From NCBI RefSeq assembly GCF_042680805.1, contig NZ_JBHUEM010000056.1, positions 1 through 10,583 of the forward strand: a stretch of 10,583 nt of DNA, given 5' to 3'. Each line of letters starts with the position of its first letter. Position 1 is the stretch's first letter. A model generated the notes under the pieces. The model was not told the DNA's origin. It worked only from the letters and a program-made list of their open reading frames with translations, and did not search any database. Both the position numbers and the translations under genes were made by a program. Shown in pieces: positions 1 to 7,411 of the stretch. The stretch is from Bacillus_CJ salitolerans. Lineage in GTDB: Bacteria > Bacillota > Bacilli > Bacillales > SA4.

Positions 1-660
1 ACTCTTTTACTTACCTCGTTGATTATTTACTTTCCTTTGCGAACGATTTACTTACCTCGTTTGCTTTTTTACTTTCCTCTGTGACTCTTTTACTTACCTC
101 GTTGCTTTTTTACTTTCCTCTGCGAACGATTTACTTACCTCGTTTGCTTTTTTACTTTCCTCTGCGACTCTTTTACTTACCTCGTTGCTTTTTTACTTTC
201 CTCTGCGAACGATTTTCTTACCTCGTTTGCTTTTTTACTTTCCTCTGTGACTCTTTTACTTACCTCGTTGCTTTTTTACTTTCCTCTGTGAACGATTTTC
301 TTACCTCGTTTGCTCTTTTACTTTCCTCTGTGACTCTTTTACTTACCTCGTTGCTTTTTTACTTTCCTCTGCGAACGATTTACTTACCTCGTTGCTTTTT
401 TACTTACCTCTATGACTCTTTTACTTACCTCTATGACTCTTTTACTTACCTCGTCAATTATTTACTTTCCTTTGCGAACGATTTTCTTACCTCATTTGCT
501 TTTATACTTACCTCTGTGACTCTTTTACTTACCTCGTCAATTATTTACTTACCTCTTCGACTCTTTTACTTACCTCGTTTGCTTTTTTACTTTCCTCTAC
601 GAACGATTTACTTACCTCGTCTACAACTATACAAGACATAATCAATTTAACTTACTTCCT
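1..660. repeat. Tandem minisatellite, about 31 copies of a 20-21 bp unit
   Basis: The core TTTACTTACCTC or TTTACTTTCCTC recurs every 18-22 bases from the left edge to about 618, with a last degenerate copy near 646-660. The linkers between cores come in a few types (GTTGCTTTT, GTTTGCTTTT, TGCGAACGA, TGTGACTC, GTCAATTA) that alternate, giving a higher-order repeat of about 80 bases. On the minus strand the core reads GAGGTAAGTAAA or GAGGAAAGTAAA. A 186-codon open frame runs through it on the plus strand only because the period is close to 21 bases; its translation is a Leu/Phe/Tyr/Thr heptad with no initiation signal, so I do not call it a gene. The array begins before the window, so its full size is unknown. 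Confidence 0.9.
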
Positions 661-688
661 CTAGTTCAAATATAGGATCTACTCACAT

Positions 689-1567
689 TTACTCACTGTC
701 ATCAACTATATGAAAAAAAGCATATTTGATATTCGGTGTGTACGCTGTAGAGTCTTCATATGCCCAGTACCTCATTCTACTGTTATACGTATGGGCATTC
801 ACGAGTGGCATTCCATCGGAGTCTTTTGCAACCACAATCGTATTGTGATTATACTTCCCATCTCCCTCAAAATCGTAGCAAATGACATCGCCTAGCTTTA
901 ATTCAGTGGCACTTGCTTTCTTTATTGCCCTAAGTCCTGATTTTGAGTTTGACAGATATACTTTTAGCGCATTTGCGACCGACCAACTGTAACTCCATGA
1001 GTCTCCTGTCATCCACCAGCCCTTACTCCGATTTGGATAGCCAGACATTGGAGCTCCGCCAGCATGAAGACATTGTGACACATAATTCGTACAATCCACT
1101 TCAAACTTCTTATATTTCGGATTGTACGAATTCCACCACTTCTCTGCATATTGTACGGCAGCCCTTCGATCATATATAAAGCTTTGACGTGAAGTCTCAT
1201 CTGTATCGATTCGGTTTGAGTCCATCCATTCCTCTCTTCCTAGAGGAAGTAGGATATCTTGGTGCACTTTGCTATCCTTAATGAGCGCTTGTCTTTTCTC
1301 TTCATATTCCTCTAAACGTAAGGAATCTCCTTGTTTAATGAAATCCCTAAAGGAAGCAGAATAGATGATTCGATAATTGTTATTATCTTGTTGAATATCC
1401 TCGATTTTACAATTAACACGACTTTTTACGATTTTTGCTTCTCTTTCAGATAAGGAAGCTAGTCTTCTTAATTGCTCTCTTCCAACTTCAGAAGAAATTG
1501 CTCTATTTCCAACCTGTAATTCTACTCTCGCGGTTAAATATTGTAGAAGGAGTTCTTTTATATTCAT
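689..1567 (-). CDS. Putative amidase-domain protein (Amidase_6 type), 292 aa
   Basis: The protein resembles the family of cysteine amidase-like domain proteins that sits beside queG in B. subtilis (as I recall, yhbB). The N-terminal half (residues 1-130) is charged and helical; the C-terminal half holds the putative catalytic domain with Cys159 in DCTNYVSQ, His241 in YNHNTIVV and His259 in LVNAHTYNS, plus a Trp-rich stretch near 184-195. No signal peptide or membrane segment is visible, so it is predicted cytoplasmic. The substrate is unknown. I chose the ATG at 1567 because AGAGGTG lies 6 bases before it; an upstream in-frame GTG at 1576 overlaps that ribosome site. It lies 54 bases after queG on the same strand, with no terminator seen between, so cotranscription is likely. 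A 14-bp inverted repeat contains its start codon. Family call fairly sure; function not. Confidence 0.85.
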   Translation of the reverse strand: MNIKELLLQYLTARVELQVGNRAISSEVGREQLRRLASLSEREAKIVKSRVNCKIEDIQQDNNNYRIIYSASFRDFIKQGDSLRLEEYEEKRQALIKDSKVHQDILLPLGREEWMDSNRIDTDETSRQSFIYDRRAAVQYAEKWWNSYNPKYKKFEVDCTNYVSQCLHAGGAPMSGYPNRSKGWWMTGDSWSYSWSVANALKVYLSNSKSGLRAIKKASATELKLGDVICYDFEGDGKYNHNTIVVAKDSDGMPLVNAHTYNSRMRYWAYEDSTAYTPNIKYAFFHIVDDSE

Positions 1568-1614
1568 ACGGTACACCTCTCTAACATAAGGTTACTAATA
1601 CGTATGAATATAAA
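1557..1614 (-). promoter_or_regulatory. Inverted repeat sequestering the amidase start codon
   Basis: Bases 1557-1570 and 1601-1614 are a perfect 14-bp inverted repeat (CGTATGAATATAAA and its complement) separated by 30 bases. In the minus-strand mRNA the second arm contains the amidase start codon and the first codons, while the Shine-Dalgarno AGAGGTG lies in the loop. No U-tract follows, so it is not a terminator. It could be a translational control hairpin or an RNA processing site between queG and the amidase; this role is inferred. Confidence 0.55.
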
Positions 1615-1621
1615 GGTATTC

Positions 1622-2764
1622 TCATGACTTTTTACCCTCTAACATTTGAATTCCTTTATCAATCTCCATCAAAACTTCTTCATCCTTTTCCTTTTCTCTC
1701 GCTAGGAGTAAAAATTCCCTACTTTCTGTATCACCGATTTTCCCTAGTGCCCATGCCGCAGTACCTCTCATAACAGGACGAGGGTCTTCCTTTAATACTT
1801 GTTTGATGTCTTCTATTGCTGTTCTATCCTTGTAATGGGCAAGGGCAATGAGGGCATTTCGTTGTATTGGCTTCTTACCGCGCCAAGAACCTGAGATTGG
1901 TCCGAATTTTTCTTTAAACTCGCGATTTGAAATGAATAATAATGGCCTTAGTAAAGGTTTAACAACTTCAGGATCGGGTTCCATCTCTTCGTGAAAATGA
2001 AAATCCTTCCCCTTATTTTCTGGGCAAATGGTTTGGCACGTATCACAGCCATATAAACGGTTTCCTAGCTTCTCACGATATTCATCAGCTAAGAACCCTT
2101 TTGTTTGTGTTAAAAATGCAATACATTTATTAGAATCAAGCTGTCCCCCTTGAATAAGTGCTCCAGTTGGACAAGCATCTACACACTTATTACAAGTCCC
2201 ACACCGATCTTCAAGTGGAGTATCAGGGATGAATGGAACTGTCGTAATCATTTCTCCTAAATAAACATAAGAACCATATTCAGGAGTGATAATGGAACAG
2301 TTCTTTCCACTCCAGCCTATGCCTGCTCGCTCTGCAACAGCACGGTCCGACAGCTCTCCTGTATCAACCATAGATTTCACTTTAGCTTCAGGGACACGTT
2401 CAAGGATAAATGCTTCAAGTTTTTTCAATCGATCTCTTAACACATAGTGGTAATCTTGTCCCCATGATGCACGGCAAAAAATACCACGCCTTTCAGTCTT
2501 TGTACTTCTAGGAGCATTCTTTAATTTTGATGGATAGGCTAACGCAATCGCAATTATAGATTTGGCTTTAGGAAGTAATAGTTCTGGGTTTGTTCGTTTT
2601 TCTATATCTGATTCTTCAAAACCCGACTGATAACCTAATTTCTGTTGCCTTATTAATCTTTCTTTTAATTCATCAAATGGAGAAGTGCTTGCAAAACCGA
2701 TTTTATCAATGCCAATTTGCTTGCTGTATTCAATAATCTCCTGCTGAAGCTTTTGAATGTTCAT
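1622..2764 (-). CDS. queG: Epoxyqueuosine reductase QueG, 380 aa
   Basis: QueG reduces epoxyqueuosine to queuosine at the wobble base of GUN-anticodon tRNAs, using cobalamin and two [4Fe-4S] clusters in the cytoplasm. The sequence shows the N-terminal FASTSPF motif, the VDTGELSDR motif with Asp134, the ferredoxin-like CGTCNKCVDACP (Cys188, 191, 194, 198), a lone Cys214, and GCDTCQTICP (Cys240, 243, 247). HEAT-like helices follow near residues 320-375. Length matches the usual 370-390. The start is the ATG at 2764, seven bases behind AAGGAGTG; the longer reading from 2821 has no ribosome site. It is divergent from the B3/B4 gene and probably leads an operon with the amidase. His, Asp, Asn and Tyr tRNAs with G34, which queuosine modifies, are all encoded in this window. 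Confidence 0.97.
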   Translation of the reverse strand: MNIQKLQQEIIEYSKQIGIDKIGFASTSPFDELKERLIRQQKLGYQSGFEESDIEKRTNPELLLPKAKSIIAIALAYPSKLKNAPRSTKTERRGIFCRASWGQDYHYVLRDRLKKLEAFILERVPEAKVKSMVDTGELSDRAVAERAGIGWSGKNCSIITPEYGSYVYLGEMITTVPFIPDTPLEDRCGTCNKCVDACPTGALIQGGQLDSNKCIAFLTQTKGFLADEYREKLGNRLYGCDTCQTICPENKGKDFHFHEEMEPDPEVVKPLLRPLLFISNREFKEKFGPISGSWRGKKPIQRNALIALAHYKDRTAIEDIKQVLKEDPRPVMRGTAAWALGKIGDTESREFLLLAREKEKDEEVLMEIDKGIQMLEGKKS

Positions 2765-2780
2765 ACGTATCACTCCTTTC

Positions 2781-2809
2781 TTGAAAAGATTGTCTTTTAC
2801 ATATATATT
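2781..2809 (+). promoter_or_regulatory. Predicted sigma-A promoter for the B3/B4 gene
   Basis: TTGAAA at 2781-2786 and TATATT at 2804-2809 are 17 bases apart, close to the sigma-A consensus. Transcription would start near 2816, about 27 bases before the TTG start codon. It is interlaced with the divergent queG promoter. Confidence 0.55.
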
Positions 2810-2811
2810 GA

Positions 2812-2840
2812 ATAATACCACATTAATTGGAGGGTATTAA
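2812..2840 (-). promoter_or_regulatory. Predicted sigma-A promoter for queG
   Basis: On the minus strand TTAATA (2840-2835) and TATTAT (2817-2812) are 17 bases apart, and TGG directly before the -10 makes an extended -10. It overlaps the ribosome binding site of the divergent gene. Predicted from sequence only. Confidence 0.5.
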
Positions 2841-2842
2841 TA

Positions 2843-3508
2843 TTGTACATTGAGCTACATAAGGAACTAACGGAACTTGTATCTGGATTAAAAATTGGCT
2901 GCATTGTTTATAAAGACATTACAATTAGTAACTCTCCTCAAATGATTAGAGGACGTTTACAGCTTTATCAAGAATCGATTGCTTTTGAACTAGATGAAAA
3001 GCCTCTTACTCAATATAAAGGTATTACTGAATGGAGATCCATCTTCAAGCAGATAGGTATGGATCCAAGTCGATATCGACCTTCCCATGAAGCTTTACTG
3101 AGACGAATTGCCAAAAGACAGTTTGTTACATCCGTGAATTCAGCTGCAGACATTAATAACTTCTTCTCCATACAATATGGACTACCAATCGGAATTTATG
3201 ATTTTGATAAGATTGTTGGCAATGTAACAATTCGATTAGGATCAGAAAATGAAAATTATGAAGGATTAAATAACCGTGATATACATGTTCATAATAAGCT
3301 GATTAGTTCAGATCAATTAGGGCCATTTGGAAGTCCATTTGTAGATTCAAAGAGAACGTGTGTAACTGAAGATACTACAAATGCTTTACAAATTATTTAT
3401 TTAGATCCTTCAATGACGAATGAAAATGCTCATGAACTTTTAAATGCTATTCATCACATGTTCACTCAAGTTAATGGGGGTACTGCGGACTGTTTTGTAA
3501 AACAGTAA
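2843..3508 (+). CDS. B3/B4 domain protein (PheT-like tRNA editing domain), 221 aa
   Basis: The whole protein looks like a stand-alone B3/B4 domain, the fold that in the beta subunit of phenylalanyl-tRNA synthetase carries the editing site. Visible family features are the EWRSIFKQIGMDPSRYRPSHEALLRRI block (residues about 63-90), SVNSAADINNFFSIQYGLPIGIYD (about 96-120), and a C-terminal VTEDTTNALQIIYLDPS segment. Length is typical for stand-alone members. The start is a TTG with GGAGGG eight bases upstream; no ATG lies nearby. It has no membrane segment. A role in hydrolysing mischarged tRNA or free amino-acyl adducts is an inference from the domain; no substrate can be read from the sequence. 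It is a single-gene transcript, divergent from queG and convergent with tRNA-Gly. Confidence 0.88.
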   Translation: MYIELHKELTELVSGLKIGCIVYKDITISNSPQMIRGRLQLYQESIAFELDEKPLTQYKGITEWRSIFKQIGMDPSRYRPSHEALLRRIAKRQFVTSVNSAADINNFFSIQYGLPIGIYDFDKIVGNVTIRLGSENENYEGLNNRDIHVHNKLISSDQLGPFGSPFVDSKRTCVTEDTTNALQIIYLDPSMTNENAHELLNAIHHMFTQVNGGTADCFVKQ

Positions 3509-3551
3509 AAAACGCAATGCCCCGTTTTTCAATGAAACGAAACACTGCGTT
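3505..3551 (-). terminator. Intrinsic terminator after tRNA-Gly
   Basis: On the minus strand AACGCAGTG (3551-3543) pairs with CATTGCGTT (3519-3511), nine pairs including one G-U, with an inner CGTTT/AAACG stem, followed by a U run (3515-3507). It lies 18 bases past the tRNA 3' end and overlaps the stop region of the convergent B3/B4 gene. Confidence 0.75.
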
Positions 3552-3568
3552 GTAAACAAAGTTAAGTA

Positions 3569-3642
3569 TGGAGCGGGTGATGAGAATCGAACTCACGACA
3601 TCAGCTTGGAAGGCTGAGGTTTTACCATTAAACTACACCCGC
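3569..3642 (-). tRNA. tRNA-Gly (anticodon UCC)
   Basis: A 74-nt cloverleaf with GCGGGTG/CACCCGC acceptor stem, anticodon loop CTTCCAA, T-loop GTTCGATTC, discriminator U and an encoded CCA. It stands alone, apart from the main cluster. Confidence 0.96.
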
Positions 3643-3653
3643 AAATAGCTGGT

Positions 3654-3681
3654 AAAAATAAAAAACAGGTTTAGCCTGTTT
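3654..3681 (-). terminator. Intrinsic terminator just upstream of tRNA-Gly
   Basis: On the minus strand AAACAGG (3681-3675) and CCTGTTT (3669-3663) form a 7-bp stem with a 5-base loop, followed by TTTTTTATTTTT (about 3665-3654). It ends only about 12 bases before the tRNA-Gly 5' end and lies between the tRNA and its best promoter, so it may act as an attenuator or simply stop read-through from upstream. Confidence 0.6.
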
Positions 3682-3712
3682 AGATCAAGTATTTCTTAAT
3701 AGAACATTTTTT

Positions 3713-3741
3713 AGTTTACACGAGCATAGATTATAAGTCAA
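3713..3741 (-). promoter_or_regulatory. Predicted promoter for tRNA-Gly
   Basis: TTGACT (3741-3736) and TAAACT (3718-3713) on the minus strand are spaced 17 bases. The -10 box matches 4 of 6 consensus bases. It would start RNA near 3706, about 64 bases before the tRNA. Confidence 0.45.
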
Positions 3742-3840
3742 TAATAATTCCGTTTTTTTTGTCGAAAATTGTTCATGTACTATTTGATCTTAAACTTTGA
3801 TAGCATCCGATTAAACAAACGTAGTTAAATCTTTCTATAA

Positions 3841-3895
3841 ATTTAACGACTCAACCACTTATTGTTAAATATACAATGGTTGAGTCGTTTTAAAT
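3841..3895 (-). terminator. Terminator downstream of the chemotaxis receptor gene
   Basis: AACGACTCAACCA (3845-3857) and TGGTTGAGTCGTT (3877-3889) form a perfect 13-bp stem, with ATTT/AAAT pairing beyond a short bulge. It lies 53 bases after the receptor stop codon. The U-tract is only moderate on either strand (TTTT at 3888-3891 on plus), so it may work in both directions. Confidence 0.65.
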
Positions 3896-3941
3896 GTAAC
3901 TAAAATTTGTACAGTTTTACCTTAATGCTTAGAGTTATATA

Positions 3942-6074
3942 TTATAGTTGAAACTTGTTTACCGCTTCTCTTAAGCGTGTAGTGATCGAATCTGTTTCGT
4001 TAATAAGTGACTCCACTTCTGCCGAGTAGTTCTGAACATTTATACCCTTGTCTGCAATATCTGAAGTTCCACTAGCAGCTTCATTAATAGCAATAGAAAT
4101 CTCACTGATGGATTTTACTATATTTTGAATATTATTATTTAGACTAATCGCATCTTTATTAAAGTGGTCCATTGCAGTACTAAAGTAACCAGCATCTTTT
4201 GAATATTGTTCACCAGTCTCTACCATTAATTGATAATCAGAAATAACGTTTTTATCAATAAAGTCCAATACTTTTTCAGAATTATCTTTTAGCCCTTCTA
4301 CTGATAGGATGACCTGTTTTACTACATCTTGGATTTGTGCTATTGCATTTTTCGAACCGTCTGACAGTTTTCGGATTTCATCTGCAACGACCGCAAATCC
4401 TTTACCTGCTTCACCTGCTCTAGCAGCTTCAATGGCAGCATTCAATGATAATAAATTGGTTTGTTCAGCAATTTGAAGGATTGAATCCGTTAAAACATGA
4501 ATTTGATTCACAGCTTTCGACTGTTCAATTGACTCTTTTAACCCATGATGTAACTCTTCTCGAATTTGGTTTGCCCTTTCAGAAGAACTAATAACATTAT
4601 TTCGTAATGCTTCTGCACGCTTACTAATTTCAAGAGTTGTATTCTTACCATCTTCAGTCCGATTAGCTATACTCTCTATTGATGCTCCAATACCTTCAGA
4701 CGAGTTAGTCACCTCATGAATAGAAGCAGCAGCCTCTTCCATTCCAGCAGACATTTCCTCCGTAGTAGTCGACACTTCCTTAAGCTGTGTATTCAAGTTG
4801 GTAATATGTAAGCCAGTTGTACCAACAGAATGATCTAGCTTCGTTGACTGTTCGTGAACCGCATTAACAATACTTCTAATTGAATTTTGCATGGCTTCGA
4901 TAGAACTCATTAGTACTCCAGTTTCGTCCTTCGATTTCTTTAACTTTTCAGGTATTTCCTTCGTTAAATCTCCTGTTGCAACGGTCTTCAAATGTTCTGC
5001 TGCATTATAAACTGGTTTTGAGATACTTCTTGCCAAATAAAAGATAAACAAGCTAGCTAATAGAATTGCAATTCCTATCACGATTAGCAAGCCAACTATT
5101 ACATTATTAGCTTCTGACTTATAAGCACTTACTGGCATATACGTAACGACATAAGTTCCGTACTTTTCGCTTTTTTGTACGGCAGAAATATTCTCAACTC
5201 CATTTAGTGTGAAGTAATTAATTTCTGTCTTTTCCTCTTGTATCTTTGTAAAGAAAGGGACTAGCTCTTCTCCTTCACTAAAATTAAGGTTCAATATTTG
5301 ATCTGGATTAGAGGATGCTACGACCAAACCACTTTCATCTAATATGATGGTGTTCATTTCCGAATTGGATTTCACAATTTTTTCAGTTAAAACATTTAAT
5401 ACAACGGGTGATCCAAATAACCCAATTCCTGCTGTCTCTGACGCATTAGGTACAGCTGTCATTATAATCATAGAGGGTAGTCCAGAGACTGGGGAGGCTC
5501 CTGGTGCTCCGACCATTAGAAAGTCTGCCGGTAATGCCTCTACAGCTTCAGATTGATTAGCTTGTTCTTCATTTTCTTCTGGCTGTTCAGTTTGTTCTTC
5601 TTCCTCAGCTAATTTTTCCATCACACGAATTGATTTACCTCCAACACTATCCATAATTACGTCAGGACCATACATAAAGAATATATTTTCATATAGTCCA
5701 TTTGACTCTTTGTATATTGCTTCTATTCTTTTCGTTATTTTTTCCTCTACTACTGGATCTCGCTGTTGTGAAACCAATAGCTGTTCATAGTAATTCACTG
5801 TGTACGGTTCACTAGCAATCATATGCGCTTTCTCAGCTAAATCATCTAACTTCATTTCAAATTGATTATTCTTTTCAATGGATAGACTAATGAGAGAATC
5901 CTCTATTTTTCCCTTTACGGAGTCTGTGATGGTCTTAGTTGAATACCACAAACTGATACCCATTGGAATAATCATACAGGACAAAGATACGAGGAAAATT
6001 TTAATAAATAGGCCCCGAGCATTCAGTACTCTTCTTTTTAAATTCAATTTAGTTCTCATTATTTTTTTATCCAC
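3942..6074 (-). CDS. Methyl-accepting chemotaxis protein, 710 aa
   Basis: Membrane chemoreceptor that signals through CheW/CheA. Order of parts: a short basic N-terminus; membrane segment at about residues 21-44; extracellular sensor domain about 45-324, probably dCache-like with LDESGLVVASS (about 245-255) as a PAS-type strand; second membrane segment about 325-348; HAMP about 349-400; then a long coiled coil whose hairpin tip at about 536-580 has the conserved EQTNLLSLNAAIEAARAGEAGKGFAVVADEIRKLS block. The sensor contains an acidic Glu/Gln-rich insert (about 153-180). The ligand cannot be inferred. Start: GTG at 6074 is six bases behind GAGGGGG; ATG at 6080 directly abuts that site, TTG at 6089 lies before it, and ATG at 6059 is too far. 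No other chemotaxis gene is nearby, so it is probably a lone transcription unit. Confidence 0.95.
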   Translation of the reverse strand: MDKKIMRTKLNLKRRVLNARGLFIKIFLVSLSCMIIPMGISLWYSTKTITDSVKGKIEDSLISLSIEKNNQFEMKLDDLAEKAHMIASEPYTVNYYEQLLVSQQRDPVVEEKITKRIEAIYKESNGLYENIFFMYGPDVIMDSVGGKSIRVMEKLAEEEEQTEQPEENEEQANQSEAVEALPADFLMVGAPGASPVSGLPSMIIMTAVPNASETAGIGLFGSPVVLNVLTEKIVKSNSEMNTIILDESGLVVASSNPDQILNLNFSEGEELVPFFTKIQEEKTEINYFTLNGVENISAVQKSEKYGTYVVTYMPVSAYKSEANNVIVGLLIVIGIAILLASLFIFYLARSISKPVYNAAEHLKTVATGDLTKEIPEKLKKSKDETGVLMSSIEAMQNSIRSIVNAVHEQSTKLDHSVGTTGLHITNLNTQLKEVSTTTEEMSAGMEEAAASIHEVTNSSEGIGASIESIANRTEDGKNTTLEISKRAEALRNNVISSSERANQIREELHHGLKESIEQSKAVNQIHVLTDSILQIAEQTNLLSLNAAIEAARAGEAGKGFAVVADEIRKLSDGSKNAIAQIQDVVKQVILSVEGLKDNSEKVLDFIDKNVISDYQLMVETGEQYSKDAGYFSTAMDHFNKDAISLNNNIQNIVKSISEISIAINEAASGTSDIADKGINVQNYSAEVESLINETDSITTRLREAVNKFQL

Positions 6075-6129
6075 AGTCATCCCCCTCAAAATAGGTATAA
6101 AGAATTAAATATAATTGCTGTTAACAATG

Positions 6130-6135
6130 ATTATA
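6130..6135 (-). promoter_or_regulatory. Possible -10 box of the chemoreceptor gene
   Basis: A perfect TATAAT on the minus strand lies 55 bases before the GTG start; the hexamer 17 bases upstream (TAGATT) is a poor -35. No sigma-D-type motif was found. Weak prediction. The rest of 6090-6353 is AT-rich with nothing else I can name. Confidence 0.3.
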
Positions 6136-6353
6136 GTGAAATAAATAGTAAAAATCTACTGAATTTTGTCGAAATATGTACTATTTTGTAAATTAATATT
6201 TTGTAATTGCAACTTTTTAAAGAGATTATAATACTTGAAATGATAGAGAGGGTTTGAATGGAGCAGTATTTATAACATAAACAAAATTTGAAAGCGACGA
6301 AGCACCTTAGACTTCAAAGTATAATAAATCACAATTGTATACATTTATATGAC

Positions 6354-6385
6354 AAAAAGGACGTCTAGCAAATAGCTAGACGTCC
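6354..6385 (-). terminator. Original terminator of the tRNA cluster
   Basis: GGACGTCTAGC (6359-6369) and GCTAGACGTCC (6375-6385) make an 11-bp perfect stem with a 5-base loop. On the minus strand it is followed by TTTTT (6358-6354). It lies 33 bases beyond the displaced tRNA-Leu 3' half, where the cluster would have ended before the element inserted. Confidence 0.8.
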
Positions 6386-6417
6386 GTAATATGTAAAGAT
6401 TCTTTGAATGTCATGAT

Positions 6418-6470
6418 GATACCGGTGGTCGGGGTCGAACCGACACTCCAGAGGAACACGATTTTGAGTC
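6418..6470 (-). repeat. Left attachment repeat: displaced 3' half of tRNA-Leu(CAA)
   Basis: These 53 bases are identical to 8485-8537, running from the anticodon loop (CTCAAAA) through the variable arm, T-arm and discriminator of tRNA-Leu. The 5' half is missing, so it cannot make a tRNA. It is the chromosomal end left when the element integrated. Confidence 0.92.
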
Positions 6471-6557
6471 AAGTTCCTAAATAAACCGACTGTTAGTATA
6501 CGTAAAACGCTTGATATTTAAATAATTCTACAAGCAATAGTTTGTATGGAGTATTTT

Positions 6558-6583
6558 TCTATGCACACGATTAGCTAACAAAA
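6558..6583. repeat. Left subterminal repeat of the element
   Basis: TCTATGCACACGATT at 6558-6572 recurs exactly at 8353-8367. It is followed by ATTAGCTAACAAAA (6570-6583), which recurs inverted at the right end as ATTTTGTTAGGCTAAT. Candidate integrase arm-binding sites. Confidence 0.6.
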
Positions 6584-6699
6584 GTTATTATATGATTTTA
6601 TTTATACTCATTGCAACCTTCTTCGACAAAAAACTTCATTGTAAATTTCTAACTTATTGTCTTACACTTATATTATGCTGTTTCCAATGCAAAAGTGCT

Positions 6700-6705
6700 T
6701 ATAAT
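6700..6705 (+). promoter_or_regulatory. -10 box for the 97-aa gene
   Basis: A perfect TATAAT lies 27 bases before the ATG at 6733; no good -35 is visible 16-18 bases upstream (about GCTGTT). The rest of 6584-6699 is AT-rich without recognised features. Confidence 0.4.
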
Positions 6706-6732
6706 ACTAGTTCTTAAAAGGGGGAAAGTAAC

Positions 6733-7026
6733 ATGTTTACAGCTAGAGGAATACTAAAAAATGACACTACTAAAACATCCTACACAGTCACATACACTAC
6801 TAAAGGACTGTCAGGAGATTTACCATTCATTGAAGCTATAAACCGTCTAGCACGACAATTAGAAGCGAATAAGGACACGTTAATTCCTTGCTATGATACT
6901 TCAGTTAAAGACTATACTAAGGACGGTATTATTGTCTGTGCTATGATAAGACTGTTATGTAATGATGAGGTTAAGTGGGAAGGGAATTTACCTGAATTAG
7001 ACTCTCTTGAGGATGTATTATATTAA
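6733..7026 (+). CDS. Hypothetical protein, 97 aa, element cargo
   Basis: I do not recognise this protein. It starts at an ATG with GGGGGAAAG about six bases upstream and a TATAAT box before that, so it is probably expressed. It is soluble, about half polar residues, with no signal peptide or membrane segment. It opens with a Thr-rich beta-like stretch (residues 8-24), continues with a helix around FIEAINRLARQLEANKDTL (31-50), holds Cys53, Cys70 and Cys76, and ends acidic (NLPELDSLEDVLY). It lies inside the integrated element and its stop is eight bases from the convergent 64-aa gene. The size suits a small phage or island accessory protein; that is a guess. Confidence 0.72.
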   Translation: MFTARGILKNDTTKTSYTVTYTTKGLSGDLPFIEAINRLARQLEANKDTLIPCYDTSVKDYTKDGIIVCAMIRLLCNDEVKWEGNLPELDSLEDVLY

Positions 7027-7033
7027 TTAAATT

Positions 7034-7228
7034 CTATCCATAATTAATCATTTCATAAATACTAATACCAGTGTATGTAACAACGAAAATAGCTACAAAG
7101 AGTTTAAGAAAAAAATCTTTAGGAAGTTGAATTTCGTTCCTGATTACTTTCCCTAAGATACTGAAATAATGATGTGTAAATGCAGTCGCTATTGAAAGTA
7201 TCAATGTTAACGTTATAGTCCCTAGCAT
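7034..7228 (-). CDS. Small two-pass membrane protein, 64 aa, unknown
   Basis: No family recognised. The start is the ATG at 7228, eight bases behind GAGGT; an in-frame GTG at 7243 overlaps that site and is rejected. Two hydrophobic segments are clear: residues about 1-17 (MLGTITLTLILSIATAF) and about 44-58 (LKLFVAIFVVTYTGI), joined by a short loop with HH, Lys and Arg residues. A small membrane protein carried by the element is the most that can be said. It is convergent with the 97-aa gene and shielded from transcription coming from the right by a terminator at 7270-7313. Confidence 0.6.
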   Translation of the reverse strand: MLGTITLTLILSIATAFTHHYFSILGKVIRNEIQLPKDFFLKLFVAIFVVTYTGISIYEMINYG

Positions 7229-7269
7229 AATGAAGTACCTCACTTATATAGTCTAATAGTTATTTTAAC

Positions 7270-7313
7270 AAAAAAAATTGCCACCAGTGAAATAAATCAC
7301 TAAGTGGCTTTTT
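7270..7313. terminator. Bidirectional terminator hairpin
   Basis: GCCAC..AGTGA (7280-7290) pairs with TCACT..GTGGC (7297-7308), two 5-bp stems around a small internal loop. It is flanked by AAAAAAAA (7270-7277) and TTTTT (7309-7313), so it has a U-tract in both directions. Confidence 0.65.
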
Positions 7314-7411
7314 ATCTTACCTACTACATCATTTTTGCTAACAGTAAGGTCAATGTTATAGTTAATTTCTAAACCTGAATAGACAAAACTTTTTCGTCCT
7401 GCATTTACTAG

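Noticed and set aside
81..641. 186-codon plus-strand open frame
   Set aside because: It is the translation of the minisatellite; the near-21-base period keeps one frame open. No ribosome site, no normal protein composition.
1..660. CRISPR array
   Set aside because: The linkers are short, recurrent and similar, not unique spacers, and the repeat is only about 12 bases with no cas gene nearby.
710..1200. Short open frames overlapping the amidase gene
   Set aside because: Shadow frames of a well-supported coding region with no start signals.
5344..6108. Plus-strand frames inside the chemoreceptor gene
   Set aside because: Antisense shadows; the receptor reading frame is unambiguous.
6258..6275. 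Five-codon open frame behind AGAGAGGG
   Set aside because: ATG-GAG-CAG-TAT-TTA-TAA has a fair ribosome site but no gene follows that it could regulate.
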